This document shows positions 1-10,620 of a stretch of DNA of 64,000 nt, piece after piece (position 1 is the stretch's first letter; each line of letters begins with the position of its first letter). The notes beneath the pieces are model-generated. The model searched no databases, was not told where the DNA came from, and was given only the letters and a program-made list of their open reading frames with translations. A program made the position numbers and the translations under genes. Source of the stretch: Bradyrhizobium paxllaeri (lineage in GTDB: Bacteria > Pseudomonadota > Alphaproteobacteria > Rhizobiales > Xanthobacteraceae); NCBI RefSeq assembly GCF_001693515.2, contig NZ_CP042968.1:1-64000 (forward strand). Reading direction: 5' to 3'.

Positions 1-840
1 GTGCCCACGACCGGCAACTATTTTCATCTTCATCTGGTCTCGGATTCGACCGGCGAGACGCTGATCACGGTGGCGCGCGCGGTCGCTGCGCAGTACGCGA
101 ACGTGACGGCGGTCGAACATGTCTATCCGCTGGTGCGCAGTCAGAAGCAGCTCGACCGCGTGCTCGACGAGATCGAGGAGGCGCCGGGCATCGTGCTCTT
201 TACGCTGCTGGAAAAAGATCTGGTCGGCCGGCTGGAAGCCAAATGCAGGGACATCAATATCCCGAGCCTCTCTATCATTGGGCCGGTGATGCAATTGTTC
301 GAAGCGTATCTCGGTGCGGCAACGACGGGCAGGGTAGGGGCCCAGCACGTTCTGAACGCGGAATATTTCAAGCGCATCGATGCCTTGAACTACACGATGA
401 TGCATGACGACGGGCAGCACGTCGAAGGCCTGGAGGAGGCCGACGTGGTGCTGGTCGGCGTGTCCCGCACCTCGAAGACGCCGACCTCGATCTATCTCGC
501 CAACCGCGGCGTCCGTACCGCGAATGTGCCGCTGGTGCCGGGCATTCCGCTGCCGCACCAGCTTGAGACATTGAAGAAGCCATTGGTTGTCAGCCTGCAT
601 GCCACACCGGAGCGGCTGATCCAGGTCCGGCAAAATCGTCTGCTGAGCATGGGCGCCGATACGCCCAACGATGATTACATCGATCGTCAGTCCGTGGCCG
701 ATGAAGTCGCCTATGCCCGGAAGCTGAGCGCCAAATTCAGTTGGGCGCAGCTGGACGTCACGCGACGCTCGATCGAGGAGACTGCCGCCGCAGTGCTGAA
801 GTTGTTCACCGATCGACAGCGACAGCGGCTGCCGGAATGA
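1..840 (+). CDS. ppsR: Pyruvate, phosphate dikinase regulatory protein (PPSR/DUF299 family)
   Basis: Bifunctional serine/threonine kinase and pyrophosphorylase of the DUF299 family. Members use ADP to inactivate, and phosphate to reactivate, pyruvate phosphate dikinase or PEP synthetase, so they switch the PEP/pyruvate node. The 279-residue product has the family's N-terminal motif [13 protein letters not shown] and a P-loop-like [11 protein letters not shown] at about residues 153-163, which matches the conserved nucleotide-binding segment. Length is normal for the family. A GTG at base 1 fits the start seen in relatives, but an upstream start outside the window cannot be excluded. It opens a tight operon with maf, coaE and dnaQ (gaps of about 10-30 bases). 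Which partner, PPDK or PEPS, is regulated cannot be told from this window. Confidence 0.93.
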   Translation: MPTTGNYFHLHLVSDSTGETLITVARAVAAQYANVTAVEHVYPLVRSQKQLDRVLDEIEEAPGIVLFTLLEKDLVGRLEAKCRDINIPSLSIIGPVMQLFEAYLGAATTGRVGAQHVLNAEYFKRIDALNYTMMHDDGQHVEGLEEADVVLVGVSRTSKTPTSIYLANRGVRTANVPLVPGIPLPHQLETLKKPLVVSLHATPERLIQVRQNRLLSMGADTPNDDYIDRQSVADEVAYARKLSAKFSWAQLDVTRRSIEETAAAVLKLFTDRQRQRLPE

Positions 841-850
841 AGCTGATGCG

Positions 851-1459
851 ATGACCATCTGGCGCGAAAAAGATCTGCTGATTCTCGCTTCGCAAAGCCG
901 TGCACGGCAAACTTTGCTCGCGAACGCCGGCATTCCCTTCAAGGCCGTTCCGGCTGATATCGACGAGCGCGCGCTTCAGAGCAATTCCGGCCTTTCATCG
1001 CCTGGCGAAATCGCGGGTCTGCTGGCGCGCGAAAAGGCGCAGTTCGTGTCATCAAAAAATCCCGGCCGCCATGTCGTCGGCGCCGATCAGACCCTGGCTT
1101 TGGGAAGCCGGCTGTTCAGCAAGCCGACCGGCCGCGCACAGGCGGCGGATCAATTGCGCCTGCTTGCCGGCCAGACGCATGAACTGCACTCCGCCGTTGC
1201 GGCTGCCCGCGACGGCAAGATAGGGTTTTGCGATGTCAGCGTTGCCAGAATGACGATGCGGCATTTGAGCGACAGCGAGATCGAAAACTATCTTGATCAG
1301 GCGGGCGAGGCGGTCACGACCAGCGTCGGCGCCTATCAGCTCGAAGGTCTGGGCGTGCATCTGTTCGAACGGATCGAGGGCGATCATTTCACCATTCTCG
1401 GCCTGCCGCTGTTGCCGCTGCTGGCATTCCTGCGCGGCGAGGGCCTGCTTAATGTCTAG
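851..1459 (+). CDS. maf: Maf-like nucleoside triphosphate pyrophosphatase
   Basis: Maf-family house-cleaning enzyme that hydrolyses non-canonical or modified nucleoside triphosphates (dTTP/UTP or m7GTP classes) to the monophosphate. The 202-residue protein starts with the Maf signature, LILASQSRARQTLLANAG at residues 9-26, where Ser-Arg and the following basic residues bind the phosphates. A mid-protein VVGADQTL at about 74-81 carries the conserved Asp that acts as general base. Substrate class cannot be assigned by eye. It lies 10 bases after ppsR and 19 before coaE, so it is probably co-transcribed. The start is an ATG at 851. Confidence 0.9.
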   Translation: MTIWREKDLLILASQSRARQTLLANAGIPFKAVPADIDERALQSNSGLSSPGEIAGLLAREKAQFVSSKNPGRHVVGADQTLALGSRLFSKPTGRAQAADQLRLLAGQTHELHSAVAAARDGKIGFCDVSVARMTMRHLSDSEIENYLDQAGEAVTTSVGAYQLEGLGVHLFERIEGDHFTILGLPLLPLLAFLRGEGLLNV

Positions 1460-1478
1460 AACGGAAACGGCGATCTGA

Positions 1479-2078
1479 ATGCGTATTCTCGGACTGACCG
1501 GCTCGATCGGGATGGGAAAATCCACCACCGCAAAGCTGTTCGTCGAGGCGGGCGTGCCGGTTTACGACGCTGATGCCGCCGTTCACAAAATCTATGAAGG
1601 CGAGGCGGCGCCGGCGATCGAGGCGGCATTTCCCGGCACGACGGTCGACGGCAAGGTCGATCGCGCCAAATTGTCCGCCAAGGTGGTGCATAACCCCGCC
1701 GCCATCAAGCAGCTCGAGGGAATCGTTCACCCGATGCTCGGCGCGTCCCGCAAGAAATTCCTCGACGACGCCGAACGCTCCGGCGCGTCGGTCGTGGTGA
1801 TGGACATCCCGTTACTGTTCGAAACCGGCGGCGAGAAACGCGTCGATGCCGTGGTTGTGGTCTCGACCGATGCGGCGACCCAGCGCGAACGAATTTTGGC
1901 ACGCGGCACCATGACGTCAGAGGCGCTCGACGCCATTCTGGCGCGGCAATTGCCCGATGCCGAAAAGCGCAAGCGGGCGGATTTCGTGGTGGATACCTCG
2001 CACGGACTGGACCCGGTGCGGACCGCCATTCGCGACATTCTGGCCGAGGTCGTTAAGATGCCGCAACGGCGAGCCTGA
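1479..2078 (+). CDS. coaE: Dephospho-CoA kinase
   Basis: Last step of coenzyme A synthesis: phosphorylates the 3'-hydroxyl of the ribose of dephospho-CoA with ATP. The 199-residue protein has the Walker A motif GSIGMGKST at residues 8-16, the conserved DAD (about 29-31) near the CoA site, and the lid-region stretch with [13 protein letters not shown]. Length is that of bacterial CoaE. It sits between maf and dnaQ in the same direction, an order typical of Rhizobiales near the origin region. The pantothenate kinase of the same pathway (coaA) is about 14 kb downstream, in a different transcription unit. Confidence 0.95.
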   Translation: MRILGLTGSIGMGKSTTAKLFVEAGVPVYDADAAVHKIYEGEAAPAIEAAFPGTTVDGKVDRAKLSAKVVHNPAAIKQLEGIVHPMLGASRKKFLDDAERSGASVVVMDIPLLFETGGEKRVDAVVVVSTDAATQRERILARGTMTSEALDAILARQLPDAEKRKRADFVVDTSHGLDPVRTAIRDILAEVVKMPQRRA

Positions 2079-2107
2079 TTCGCCGCGAACTGCGGTTGCT
2101 TAGATCC

Positions 2108-2809
2108 ATGCGTGAAATCGTTCTCGATACCGAAACCACAGGCCTCGACCCGCTGCGCGGCGATCGGCTGGTCGAGATCGGCTGCATCGAAATCTTCAAC
2201 CGCATGCCGACGGGGCAGACGTTTCATCGCTACATCAATCCCGAGCGCGACATGCCGGCCGAAGCATTCGATGTGCACGGCCTGTCCACCGAGTTCCTCG
2301 CCAGCAAGCCGCTGTTCACCGAGGTGGTCGAAGAGTTCCTGGAATTCATCGGCGATGCGCCGCTGGTGATTCACAACGCCTCTTTCGACATCAGCTTCAT
2401 CAATGCCGAACTCGACCGCATCAAGCGGCAGCCGATCTTGCGGGAGCGGCTGGTCGATACGCTGCTGCTGGCGCGCCGCAAACATCCGGGTGTGTCGAAT
2501 CGGCTGGACGATCTCTGCTCGCGCTATTCGATCGACAATTCCCGCCGTACCAAGCACGGCGCGTTGCTGGACGCTGAACTGCTGGCCGAGGTCTATATCG
2601 ACCTGATCGGGGCGCGGCAGTCGCAACTGATCCTGGCGTCGGAAACCCGCGTCACGATCACCAGCGGAGCAGGCGACACGCCACGCCGGCAGCGCGACGT
2701 GCCGCTGGCGCCGCGAATCACCGACGCGGACCGCGAGGTCCATCGCGCCTTTGTCGCCACCTTGGGCGACAAGCCGATCTGGAACGATTTTCTGCTGGCC
2801 GCCGGCTAA
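2108..2809 (+). CDS. dnaQ: DNA polymerase III epsilon subunit, 3'-5' proofreading exonuclease
   Basis: Proofreading exonuclease of the replicative polymerase, a DEDDh-type RNase T-fold enzyme. The three exonuclease motifs are visible: ExoI DTETTG at residues 6-11, ExoII VIHNASFDISF near 88-98, and ExoIII KHGALLDAE near 152-160 with the catalytic His and Asp. I chose the ATG at 2108 because MREIVLDTETTG is the usual family N-terminus; an in-frame TTG at 2096 would add four residues. The product is 233 residues, as expected for alphaproteobacterial DnaQ, with a short C-terminal tail that would bind the alpha subunit. It is the last gene of the ppsR operon and converges on secB. Confidence 0.95.
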   Translation: MREIVLDTETTGLDPLRGDRLVEIGCIEIFNRMPTGQTFHRYINPERDMPAEAFDVHGLSTEFLASKPLFTEVVEEFLEFIGDAPLVIHNASFDISFINAELDRIKRQPILRERLVDTLLLARRKHPGVSNRLDDLCSRYSIDNSRRTKHGALLDAELLAEVYIDLIGARQSQLILASETRVTITSGAGDTPRRQRDVPLAPRITDADREVHRAFVATLGDKPIWNDFLLAAG

Positions 2810-2912
2810 TTCAGGCGACCATCTCGCATCCCCGAGCGCCGCAAAGCAGGGCTTACCCTACTTTGCATGGGGTTGTTTTCGCAATTTTGTTTTGCGCGCC
2901 GTCTTTGCCCGG

Positions 2913-3401
2913 TCAGCTCGGCTTTGCGCCGGAAGCGGCCTGTGCCGCAGCCTGCCGTTCCATGTTCTGACGGTACAGGCCGACGAAATCGACGGGATCG
3001 AGCATCAGGGGCGGGAAGCCGCCATCGCGCACGGCGGTTGCGATGATCTCGCGCGCGAACGGGAACAACAGCCGCGGGCATTCGATCATGACCAGCGGAT
3101 GAAGCTGTTCCTGCGGAACGTTGACGATGCGGAACACGCCTGCATAGGCGAGTTCGAAGCTGAACATCACCTTGCCGCCATTTTCAGCCTTGCCCTCGAT
3201 CGAGAGCGTCACTTCGAACTCGTTCTGCGCGAGATTGTTCGCCCCGACGTTGATCTGGATGTTGATCGCCGGCTGCTGCTGTTGCGGCGCGAGCGAGGAG
3301 GGCGCGTTCGGATTCTCGAACGACAGGTCCTTGGTGTATTGGGCCAGCACATTGAGCTGGGGAGGGGCCTGCTCGGAAGGCGCGCCGTTGCCGTTGGTCA
3401 T
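2913..3401 (-). CDS. secB: Protein-export chaperone SecB
   Basis: Tetrameric cytoplasmic chaperone that keeps preproteins unfolded and hands them to SecA. The 162-residue product has the SecB fold segments: [13 protein letters not shown] near the N-terminus, the alternating hydrophobic strands around [12 protein letters not shown] and [11 protein letters not shown], and the conserved [11 protein letters not shown] followed by [13 protein letters not shown] near the C-terminus. The N-terminal linker and the Ala/Gln-rich C-terminal tail are typical of alphaproteobacteria. It is transcribed towards dnaQ (convergent, 103-base gap). The region upstream is shared with the divergent tim44-like gene. 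Confidence 0.95.
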   Translation of the reverse strand: MTNGNGAPSEQAPPQLNVLAQYTKDLSFENPNAPSSLAPQQQQPAINIQINVGANNLAQNEFEVTLSIEGKAENGGKVMFSFELAYAGVFRIVNVPQEQLHPLVMIECPRLLFPFAREIIATAVRDGGFPPLMLDPVDFVGLYRQNMERQAAAQAASGAKPS

Positions 3402-3828
3402 GAAAATCTCTCCTGAAGCGCTTCGCGAGCGCGGCCCGGGTTCGTCTGAATGCGTTTTCCGGGCGAGTGGCTATCATAGCCCCGGCTCGTTCCACAAGGA
3501 CGACGGTCCGGCGGTGGAGCTGCCCGACGGCCAATTTGTGGCGGATATGCCTAATACCTCTCCACCGGAGGGCCAATACGCAACCTAAATTATTGAATAT
3601 GCGTGATTTCCTGATGCGATCGGGTTTCCCCTCGCGGCCAAAACGCGCTACAATTGACCCGCGCCAAAACGCGCCATTGGCCGGGCTTAGTTTCATGCCT
3701 ACATGCAGCAGTCTCAATCGATGATGTAATCTCCCGTTCCCAGGGAAAACTCGCAAGAGAACCTTTCATCAGGGAACGCTCGACCGCCGGGCCCGTTGCC
3801 GGCGCTAGAACCAGAAAGCGAAGACGAC
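3402..3828. other. Divergent intergenic region between secB and the tim44-like gene
   Basis: About 430 bases without a convincing coding sequence. It must hold the secB promoter (minus strand) and the promoter of the tim44-like gene (plus strand). The middle, around 3570-3615, is A/T-rich compared with its surroundings and is the best place for a promoter, but I see no consensus box that I would defend. Short frames here have no recognisable product. Confidence 0.6.
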
Positions 3829-4530
3829 GTGGATATCTACACCATCATTTTCCTGGCGCTGGCGGTCTTTATCTTCCTGCGCCTGCGCAGCGTCCTCGGC
3901 CAGCGCACCGGGAGCGAGCGGCCCTATGACCGGGCCGCGCCCAATGTCGCGCAACGGACGCAGGACAATAATAACGTCGTTCCGATGCCGGGCACCGTCA
4001 TTGACCAGGCACCGATGGCGCCGAACGCCGATGTCGCTCCGGCCGATCGCTGGAAGGACATTGCCGAGCCGGGCACGCCGCTCGCCGCAGGTCTTGACGG
4101 TATCGCCGCCCAGGACTCCGCGTTCGATCCAAAACACTTCCTCTCCGGCGCCCGCAGCGCCTACGAGATGATCGTGCTGGCCTTCGCCAATGGCGACCGC
4201 CGCGCGCTGAAGGATCTCTTGTCCAGCGAGGTCTATGAGAGCTTCGAGGCTGTGATCAAGGATCGCGAGAAGCACGAGCAGAAGACCGAAACGCGGTTTG
4301 TCTCGATCGACAAGGCCGAGCTGGTGAGCGCGGAAGCCCGCGACCGCGCAGCGCAGCTGACGGTTCGCTTCGTGTCGCAGATGATCTCGGTCACCCGCGA
4401 CAAGACCGGCGCCATCGTCGATGGCAACCCCGATAAGGTCGCCGATATCACCGATGTCTGGACATTCGCCCGCGACACGAGCTCTCGCGATCCGAACTGG
4501 AAGCTGGTTGGCACCGGAAGCGCGGGCTAA
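3829..4530 (+). CDS. Tim44/TimA-like membrane-anchored protein
   Basis: Tim44-like domain protein, the bacterial relative of the mitochondrial import-motor subunit Tim44; its job in bacteria is still poorly defined. One N-terminal membrane segment (residues about 3-15, IYTIIFLALAVFIFLRL) is followed by a Pro/Ala-rich linker and a C-terminal Tim44 domain from about residue 100, with FLSGARSAYEMIVLAFANGD and a terminal DVWTFARDTSSRDPNWKLV segment. I took the GTG at 3829 because the membrane segment then begins at once, as in relatives; an in-frame TTG at 3796 is possible. It lies just before mltA, a pairing conserved in Rhizobiales, which suggests a cell-envelope role. Confidence 0.88.
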   Translation: MDIYTIIFLALAVFIFLRLRSVLGQRTGSERPYDRAAPNVAQRTQDNNNVVPMPGTVIDQAPMAPNADVAPADRWKDIAEPGTPLAAGLDGIAAQDSAFDPKHFLSGARSAYEMIVLAFANGDRRALKDLLSSEVYESFEAVIKDREKHEQKTETRFVSIDKAELVSAEARDRAAQLTVRFVSQMISVTRDKTGAIVDGNPDKVADITDVWTFARDTSSRDPNWKLVGTGSAG

Positions 4531-4561
4531 TTCGCCGGGCCTTGCGAGGCTCGCGTTTGGC

Positions 4562-6076
4562 GTGATCGCTTTGGCGTGGTTGCTGGCTCCGGCGGATGTC
4601 GCAGCCGCGCGTCATGCGCGTTCGCAAAAGCCGTCGCAGCCGGCGCCACCCGTCCGTCACCTGCCATATCCGGAGCTTGAACTCCCGTTTCAGATCAACG
4701 GCGGCCAGTATGCGCCCGTCGCCTGGTCACAGATCGCGGGCTGGAGCGAGGATGATCATCTTGCGGCCTACAAGGCATTTCGGGTCAGCTGCAGGCCGAT
4801 AGCGGCGCAGCAAAAGCCGCCTGCCGATCCGAAGGCACTCGGCACCTCGCTGCGCGATCCCTGCCGTGTCGCCAAGGGTCTCGAACTATCAGACGGTGTG
4901 AAGGCCAAGGCGTTTTTCGAAGAGCACTTTGTTCCCGTGCGCATTTCGCGGCTTGGCGAAGGCGAGGGTTTTGTCACCGGTTATTACGAACCCATCGTCG
5001 ATGGCTCACGGACGGAGAACGAGGTCTACAAGGTGCCGGTCTATCGCCGGCCGTCGAACCTGTTCGTCCGCGGCACCACGCAGGGTTCGGTCGGCTTGCC
5101 CAACAAAGGCCAGGTGTTCCGCAAGATCGGCCGTCGCAAGCTCGTGCCTTACTACAATCGTGCCGAGATCGAGGATGGAGCGATTGCCGACCGCGGCCTC
5201 GAAATTTGTTTTCTGAAGGAACAGACCGACCTGCTGTTCTCGCAGATCCAGGGTTCGGCGCGGGTCAGCCTCGACGACGGCTCCACCCTTCGCATCAATT
5301 ACGACGCCCATAATGGCTATCCCTATACGGCGGTCGGCCGCATCCTGATCGAGCGCAACATCATCCCCAAGGATCAGATGTCGATGCAGAAGATTCGGGA
5401 GTGGATGGAGCAGAATCCCAATGAGGCCGACGAGCTGCGGCGGCAGAACAAGTCCTACGTCTTTTTCCGCGAGGTGCAGCTTTCCGACAAGGACGAGGCG
5501 GTCGGCGCCCAGGGCGTACCGCTGACGCCGGGCCGGTCGATCGCGGTCGACAAGGCGCTGCACGTCTATGGCACGCCGTTCTTCATCGAAGGTGAGCTGC
5601 CGATCGAATCGGAGCTTTCAAAGACGCCGTTCCGCCGATTGATGATCGCGCAGGACACCGGCTCCGCCATCGTCGGTCCCGCGCGCGCCGACCTTTATTT
5701 TGGCGCCGGTTTCGATGCCGGCAAGGTTGCCGGCCGCCTCCGTCACAATGCGCGCTTTGTGATGCTGGTGCCGAAGGGCCTCGATCCCGGCGCGCTCGGC
5801 CGCAAGATGCCGGTGCCCGACCCGCGGCCGTCCGAGCAGATTGCGAAGCTGTTTCCGCAAACCGATCCGTCGAAGAATCCTGCGAAGCCGCCGCCGGACG
5901 TTACCGCCGCAACCAGCGCCAAGCCTGCGGCCCCGCCGCCCGGAGCCGCGCCTTCGCAAGCGCCGGCGGTCCAGGCTGCGGTGGCAACGCCGGTACCGCT
6001 TCCCGAGCCGCGGCCGAAAGTTGAAGCAGTTTCACCACAGCCGCGTCACCTGCGCCGATATCGCCACCGTCGATGA
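4562..6076 (+). CDS. mltA: Membrane-bound lytic murein transglycosylase A (MltA)
   Basis: Lytic transglycosylase that cleaves the glycan strand of peptidoglycan between MurNAc and GlcNAc, forming 1,6-anhydro-MurNAc. The MltA domain runs from about residue 95 to 270 (with GFVTGYYEP), and the 3D domain follows with QDTGSAIVGPARADLYFG, which contains the catalytic Asp. The GTG at 4562 gives a typical signal peptide (IALAWLLAPADVAAARH); an in-frame ATG at 4421 lies inside the tim44-like gene and would put about 47 residues in front of it. No lipobox Cys is seen, so it is probably periplasmic and not a lipoprotein. The last 90 or so residues are Pro/Ala-rich and disordered, unlike E. coli MltA. 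Its stop overlaps the next start (ATGA). Confidence 0.9.
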   Translation: MIALAWLLAPADVAAARHARSQKPSQPAPPVRHLPYPELELPFQINGGQYAPVAWSQIAGWSEDDHLAAYKAFRVSCRPIAAQQKPPADPKALGTSLRDPCRVAKGLELSDGVKAKAFFEEHFVPVRISRLGEGEGFVTGYYEPIVDGSRTENEVYKVPVYRRPSNLFVRGTTQGSVGLPNKGQVFRKIGRRKLVPYYNRAEIEDGAIADRGLEICFLKEQTDLLFSQIQGSARVSLDDGSTLRINYDAHNGYPYTAVGRILIERNIIPKDQMSMQKIREWMEQNPNEADELRRQNKSYVFFREVQLSDKDEAVGAQGVPLTPGRSIAVDKALHVYGTPFFIEGELPIESELSKTPFRRLMIAQDTGSAIVGPARADLYFGAGFDAGKVAGRLRHNARFVMLVPKGLDPGALGRKMPVPDPRPSEQIAKLFPQTDPSKNPAKPPPDVTAATSAKPAAPPPGAAPSQAPAVQAAVATPVPLPEPRPKVEAVSPQPRHLRRYRHRR

Positions 6077-6669
6077 AGCGCCGTTCTTCCAGCCTGATAC
6101 CCGAACTGCCGGAGCCAGCACGACGCAAGCGCGGCCTGAGCGAGGAGGAGCGCGCGCTCTGGGAGAGCGTCGCCAAGCAGGTCAAGCCGCTGCGCAAGCG
6201 CCACCGCGTCGCGAAGCCGTCGGTTGCGTCAACCGAAGCCAATAGCAAAATCACGCCGAAACCCGCCGCTACGCCAAAGCATGTCGCGCCGGCACGGATC
6301 GTTCTGCCTTCAAAGCCGGAGCCGCCGCCGCTGGCGCCGATCGGCCGCCGCGAGCGATCGCACCTGTCGCGCGGCCGCAAGGAGATCGATGCAAGGCTCG
6401 ATTTGCATGGCATGACGCAGACGCGAGCGCATCGTGCGCTGCTCGGCTTCCTGCAACGCGCCCATCATGACGGGCTGACCTTCGTGCTGATCATCACCGG
6501 CAAGGGCAAGATGGGCGCAGAATCCGAACGCGGCGTGCTGCGCCGCCAGGTGCCGCAGTGGCTCGGCCTGCCGGAATTCCGCTCGCTGGTGGTCGGCTTC
6601 GAGGAAGCTCATATCGGCCATGGCGGCGAGGGCGCCTTGTACGTCCGGGTGCGGCGGGCGCGATTCTAG
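6073..6669 (+). CDS. Smr-domain protein (putative endonuclease)
   Basis: Protein with a C-terminal Smr domain, the small MutS-related fold found in nucleases that act on DNA or on mRNA of stalled ribosomes. The diagnostic LDLHGMTQTRAH stands at about residues 112-123 and the TGKGKMG loop at about 142-148; both are core motifs of the family. The first 100 residues are basic and low in complexity (RKRGLSEEERALWESV is conserved in alphaproteobacterial members). It overlaps the end of mltA by four bases, so the two are translationally coupled. Biological target unknown. Its stop codon lies inside a palindromic repeat (6667-6707) that may terminate transcription. Confidence 0.88.
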   Translation: MKRRSSSLIPELPEPARRKRGLSEEERALWESVAKQVKPLRKRHRVAKPSVASTEANSKITPKPAATPKHVAPARIVLPSKPEPPPLAPIGRRERSHLSRGRKEIDARLDLHGMTQTRAHRALLGFLQRAHHDGLTFVLIITGKGKMGAESERGVLRRQVPQWLGLPEFRSLVVGFEEAHIGHGGEGALYVRVRRARF

Positions 6670-6707
6670 AGCGTGATGACTTTTCTTCGAATCGTCATCC
6701 CGCTCTA
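6667..6707. repeat. Palindromic repeat (type C), possible terminator
   Basis: A 14-base arm starting at the TAG stop of the Smr gene (TAGAGCGTGATGAC) is matched, with one mismatch, by GTCATCCCGCTCTA after a 13-base loop. It is directly followed by a second palindrome of another type. The position right at a gene end suggests a transcript-end hairpin. Only this copy was found in the window. Confidence 0.6.
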
Positions 6708-6719
6708 TCTCTTTGATTG

Positions 6720-6769
6720 GAGCATGATCTTCTCGGAAAACCGAGTACCCACTTTTCCGGACCATGCTC
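6720..6769. repeat. Dispersed palindromic repeat, family B, copy 1
   Basis: Imperfect 50-base palindrome with ends GAGCATGATC and GGACCATGCTC and an inner pair of TTCTCGGAAAA and ACTTTTCCGG. A second, diverged copy lies at 20789-20835. The family occurs only between genes here. Confidence 0.65.
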
Positions 6770-6777
6770 TAGATCTT

Positions 6778-7899
6778 TCAGAATGGCCGCACGATCCCGA
6801 CACGCGGGATCAGTGTCGCGACCCAGCCGCGCGCCAGCGTCTTCCGATCCTCGGCCGATATCGGTTGCGCCGCTTTCGCAGGCAGCATTTTTACCGCGTG
6901 GAGGATCAGGAACAGGCACACCGCCCAGCTCGAAATCCACCTGGAATAGTCGAACACGATCGCGAACATGATGAGGTAGCCGAGCGTGATCACGACAATT
7001 ACCGCGCGGACGATGCGACGATGCGCGTCAACGGAAAGCGCGTCGATCAGCCGATCAAAGTATTGCCAGAGCGGCGCGTGCAGCCAGATCAAAAACGCGA
7101 ATACCGGAATGCCGAGAAGATTGTGCGGCAGGCGCTGCCATGTATCCAGAATTTCCTTCGTGAGCGGCTGATACCAGATATAGCCAAAGCTCAGCAGGTC
7201 CGCTCGCGACGGATCCGCCATCCGACCTTGCAGATACGCGACGAACTCCGTCTCCGGCACCGCCATCGTGCCGTAGAATTGTGCCGCAATGAAAAGCGCG
7301 CCAACGGCGGCGAGTGATGCGAGTCCGACGGCAATGCTCAGCCGACTTGCGCTTTGCATCAGGTAGTAGCGCAGCACCACGATGGCGGCGATGGTCGGCA
7401 CATACATCAAGAGATGAATGTGGTGGATCAGGATAAGGGTGGCCGAGAGCAGCGCCGCGAGCAGCACATAGGCAAGCGAGCGGGCTGGTATCAACAGCAG
7501 GCAGATCGCGAACAGGCAGCCATAGATGTCGAAATGCCCGAGCGTATGCATGAAATTCTTCAGGAAGAACGGCGAGCCCGCCATGAAGATGAACAGCGGA
7601 AAATGCTTCTCATCAAAATCGAACGTCTTCCGGAAGAGCTGAACGAACAGTCCGGCCGTGGCCAGCCAGACCGCGCCGCCGAGCCCGAACACCAGCCACA
7701 CCGGCACCTTCGCCGTAAACAGCGCGACGATCGCGCCGATCAGCGCGCGCTTGGCGAAGCCGAAATGATAATCGGCCAGCAGATGGATGTAGGGGACGTA
7801 GGGCGGCAGCGAGATCTTGTGCAGGAATACCCCGAAGAGCACGGCGGCATTGATGGCAAGCATCAAGCGCCACGGCTTTTCCCGGATACGCAGGTTCAT
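6778..7899 (-). CDS. Polytopic inner-membrane protein of unknown function
   Basis: 373-residue protein with about nine to ten hydrophobic segments and few charged residues between them. I do not recognise the family. Visible features are an early LADYHFGFAKRALIGA loop, a HTLGHFDIYGCLFAICLLL segment, an IHHIHLLMYVP segment rich in His, and a late IVFDYSRWISSW loop. Charged or aromatic residues next to membrane segments recall glycan-assembly membrane proteins (EpsG or GT-C like), but no catalytic motif confirms that. I chose the Met at 7899 (MNLRIREKPW) over an upstream frame start at 7935. It is a single-gene unit, flanked by repeats on both sides. Confidence 0.7.
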   Translation of the reverse strand: MNLRIREKPWRLMLAINAAVLFGVFLHKISLPPYVPYIHLLADYHFGFAKRALIGAIVALFTAKVPVWLVFGLGGAVWLATAGLFVQLFRKTFDFDEKHFPLFIFMAGSPFFLKNFMHTLGHFDIYGCLFAICLLLIPARSLAYVLLAALLSATLILIHHIHLLMYVPTIAAIVVLRYYLMQSASRLSIAVGLASLAAVGALFIAAQFYGTMAVPETEFVAYLQGRMADPSRADLLSFGYIWYQPLTKEILDTWQRLPHNLLGIPVFAFLIWLHAPLWQYFDRLIDALSVDAHRRIVRAVIVVITLGYLIMFAIVFDYSRWISSWAVCLFLILHAVKMLPAKAAQPISAEDRKTLARGWVATLIPRVGIVRPF

Positions 7900-8035
7900 T
7901 AGTCGCCCAGCCCCTCGTCCCTGGCTGGTGCGCAATTGCGCACGGGCGCAGGGCCCCCATAACCATCGGCAGTGGTCGCAAACGGAATATCGGCCTCAGC
8001 CGAAGCCCACAATAGACTCCTATGGCTATGACAAT

Positions 8036-8141
8036 GTAGCCCGGATGGAGCGAGGCGTAATCCGTATAATCACCGTCCCCTATTCCGCGGAACTGTCATC
8101 GGGCGCGCGTTCGCGCGACCCGTTGGCTCCATCCGGGCTAC
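8036..8141. repeat. Dispersed inverted repeat, family E, copy 1
   Basis: Ends GTAGCCCGGATGGAGCGA and GGCTCCATCCGGGCTAC form a long inverted repeat around a variable centre. A second copy is at 37191-37279. It lies between the membrane-protein promoter side and the end of hslU, and could end hslU transcription. Confidence 0.7.
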
Positions 8142-8156
8142 GGCGTTGGTCCTCGG

Positions 8157-9458
<1,302 letters not shown>

Positions 9459-9510
9459 GTGTCCTAGGTAGGCGTCCAATGTTGCGAGAACAAGCCGCAG
9501 GTGGGGCAGA

Positions 9511-10122
9511 TCAGATGATCGGTGGCCCACTTTGCCATAGCTTGATCGCCTCGAAGGGATGAATCAGCATGATGATGTTGAGCGTCAGATTGTCGCGAAT
9601 GTGCAGCGCCATCACCAGCTCGGACAGCAGCGCCAGCGCCATGGTGACGGCTACCGGCAGCCTTTTTGCCAGCAGGAATCCGCCGATCATCGCGAGTGAA
9701 TCGGAGATCGAGTTGACGATGGTGTCGCCGAAGTAATCCAGCGAGATCGTTGCGGCGCGGTAGCGGTTGATGATCCAGTCGGAATTCTCGACCAGTTCCC
9801 AGCCGCCTTCGACCAGCATGGCAAGGATCAGGCGTCCCTGCCAGGCAAGGCGAGGGAACGCGAGGAAGGCCGCGCCATAGAACAGGATGCCGTGCAGGAT
9901 GTGCGACAGCGTGTACCAGTCGGCGATGTGCTGGGAGTTTTCCGAACTCTGCACCACGCCGTGCCAGAGTTTGACATAACCGCAGGCGCAGATCGGCAAC
10001 CGTCCCATCCCGTACAGGATGGCGGCCTGGGCTGCGAGGATGGCGATGGCGATCGACAGCCATTGCCAGCCTGAAAGGGTGCGGAGGAAGGGTACCTTGT
10101 CGATGCTGCTGGTCGAGGTCAT
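9511..10122 (-). CDS. DUF2585 (UPF0314) membrane protein
   Basis: 203-residue inner-membrane protein with an N-terminal segment ([20 protein letters not shown]) and about four more hydrophobic stretches. The [13 protein letters not shown] motif and the [18 protein letters not shown] stretch, rich in conserved Trp, Glu and Asn, are those of the alphaproteobacterial DUF2585 family. Function is unknown. The family is almost always next to the hslUV genes in Rhizobiales, as here. Its start overlaps the stop of the GNAT gene upstream by four bases, and hslU follows after 52 bases. Confidence 0.85.
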   Translation of the reverse strand: MTSTSSIDKVPFLRTLSGWQWLSIAIAILAAQAAILYGMGRLPICACGYVKLWHGVVQSSENSQHIADWYTLSHILHGILFYGAAFLAFPRLAWQGRLILAMLVEGGWELVENSDWIINRYRAATISLDYFGDTIVNSISDSLAMIGGFLLAKRLPVAVTMALALLSELVMALHIRDNLTLNIIMLIHPFEAIKLWQSGPPII

Positions 10123-10607
10123 GCGTTGCGGACCATCAATAAAGCCGGGCCATCAGGTGTATCGACCATCCCGACTTTTTCAAAGCCCGCTTTCTCGTAG
10201 GCCCGCAGGGCCCTTGTATTGGCCGGATCGGGATCGGTGACGATGCGCGGCGCGCCCTTGCTCAGGCGCTCGTCGACAAAGGCGCGAATGAATGCCGAAC
10301 CGTGTCCGCGCCCGACCATGCCGGGCTCGCCAATGAACTGGTCGATACCGCGGGTGCCTTTCGGGTGCCGGCCAAAACCTGAATTCCACGCGGTCAGGTC
10401 GTAGCACTGCAGATAGGCGAAATCGCTACCTCCGGCCGAGACGATGAACTGATCCATCGCCGGTTCGTTCAAATCGCCGCTGACCAGGTCGTACTGTTCG
10501 GACGGATCGCCCCACCATTGCACGACATGCGGCTCGGCCAGCCAGCGCCGGACCAGCGGCAGATCGGCTGATGTCATCGAACGAAACCGATAGGATTTAT
10601 CCAACAT
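10119..10607 (-). CDS. GNAT family N-acetyltransferase (AAC(6')-like), paralogue 1
   Basis: GNAT acetyltransferase of the aminoglycoside 6'-acetyltransferase-like branch; the acceptor is unknown. Motif A appears as [12 protein letters not shown], the acetyl-CoA pyrophosphate loop, and the C-terminal [16 protein letters not shown] is the usual motif [15 protein letters not shown] is shared with AacA-like proteins. I chose the Met at 10607 (MLDKSYRF), which aligns with the start of the neighbouring paralogue and has AAGGCAGG upstream; an ATG at 10628 would add seven residues. It is clearly a tandem duplicate of the next gene: the two align end to end with most motif residues identical. Confidence 0.87.
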   Translation of the reverse strand: MLDKSYRFRSMTSADLPLVRRWLAEPHVVQWWGDPSEQYDLVSGDLNEPAMDQFIVSAGGSDFAYLQCYDLTAWNSGFGRHPKGTRGIDQFIGEPGMVGRGHGSAFIRAFVDERLSKGAPRIVTDPDPANTRALRAYEKAGFEKVGMVDTPDGPALLMVRNA

Positions 10608-10620
10608 CGCCTGCCTTGTA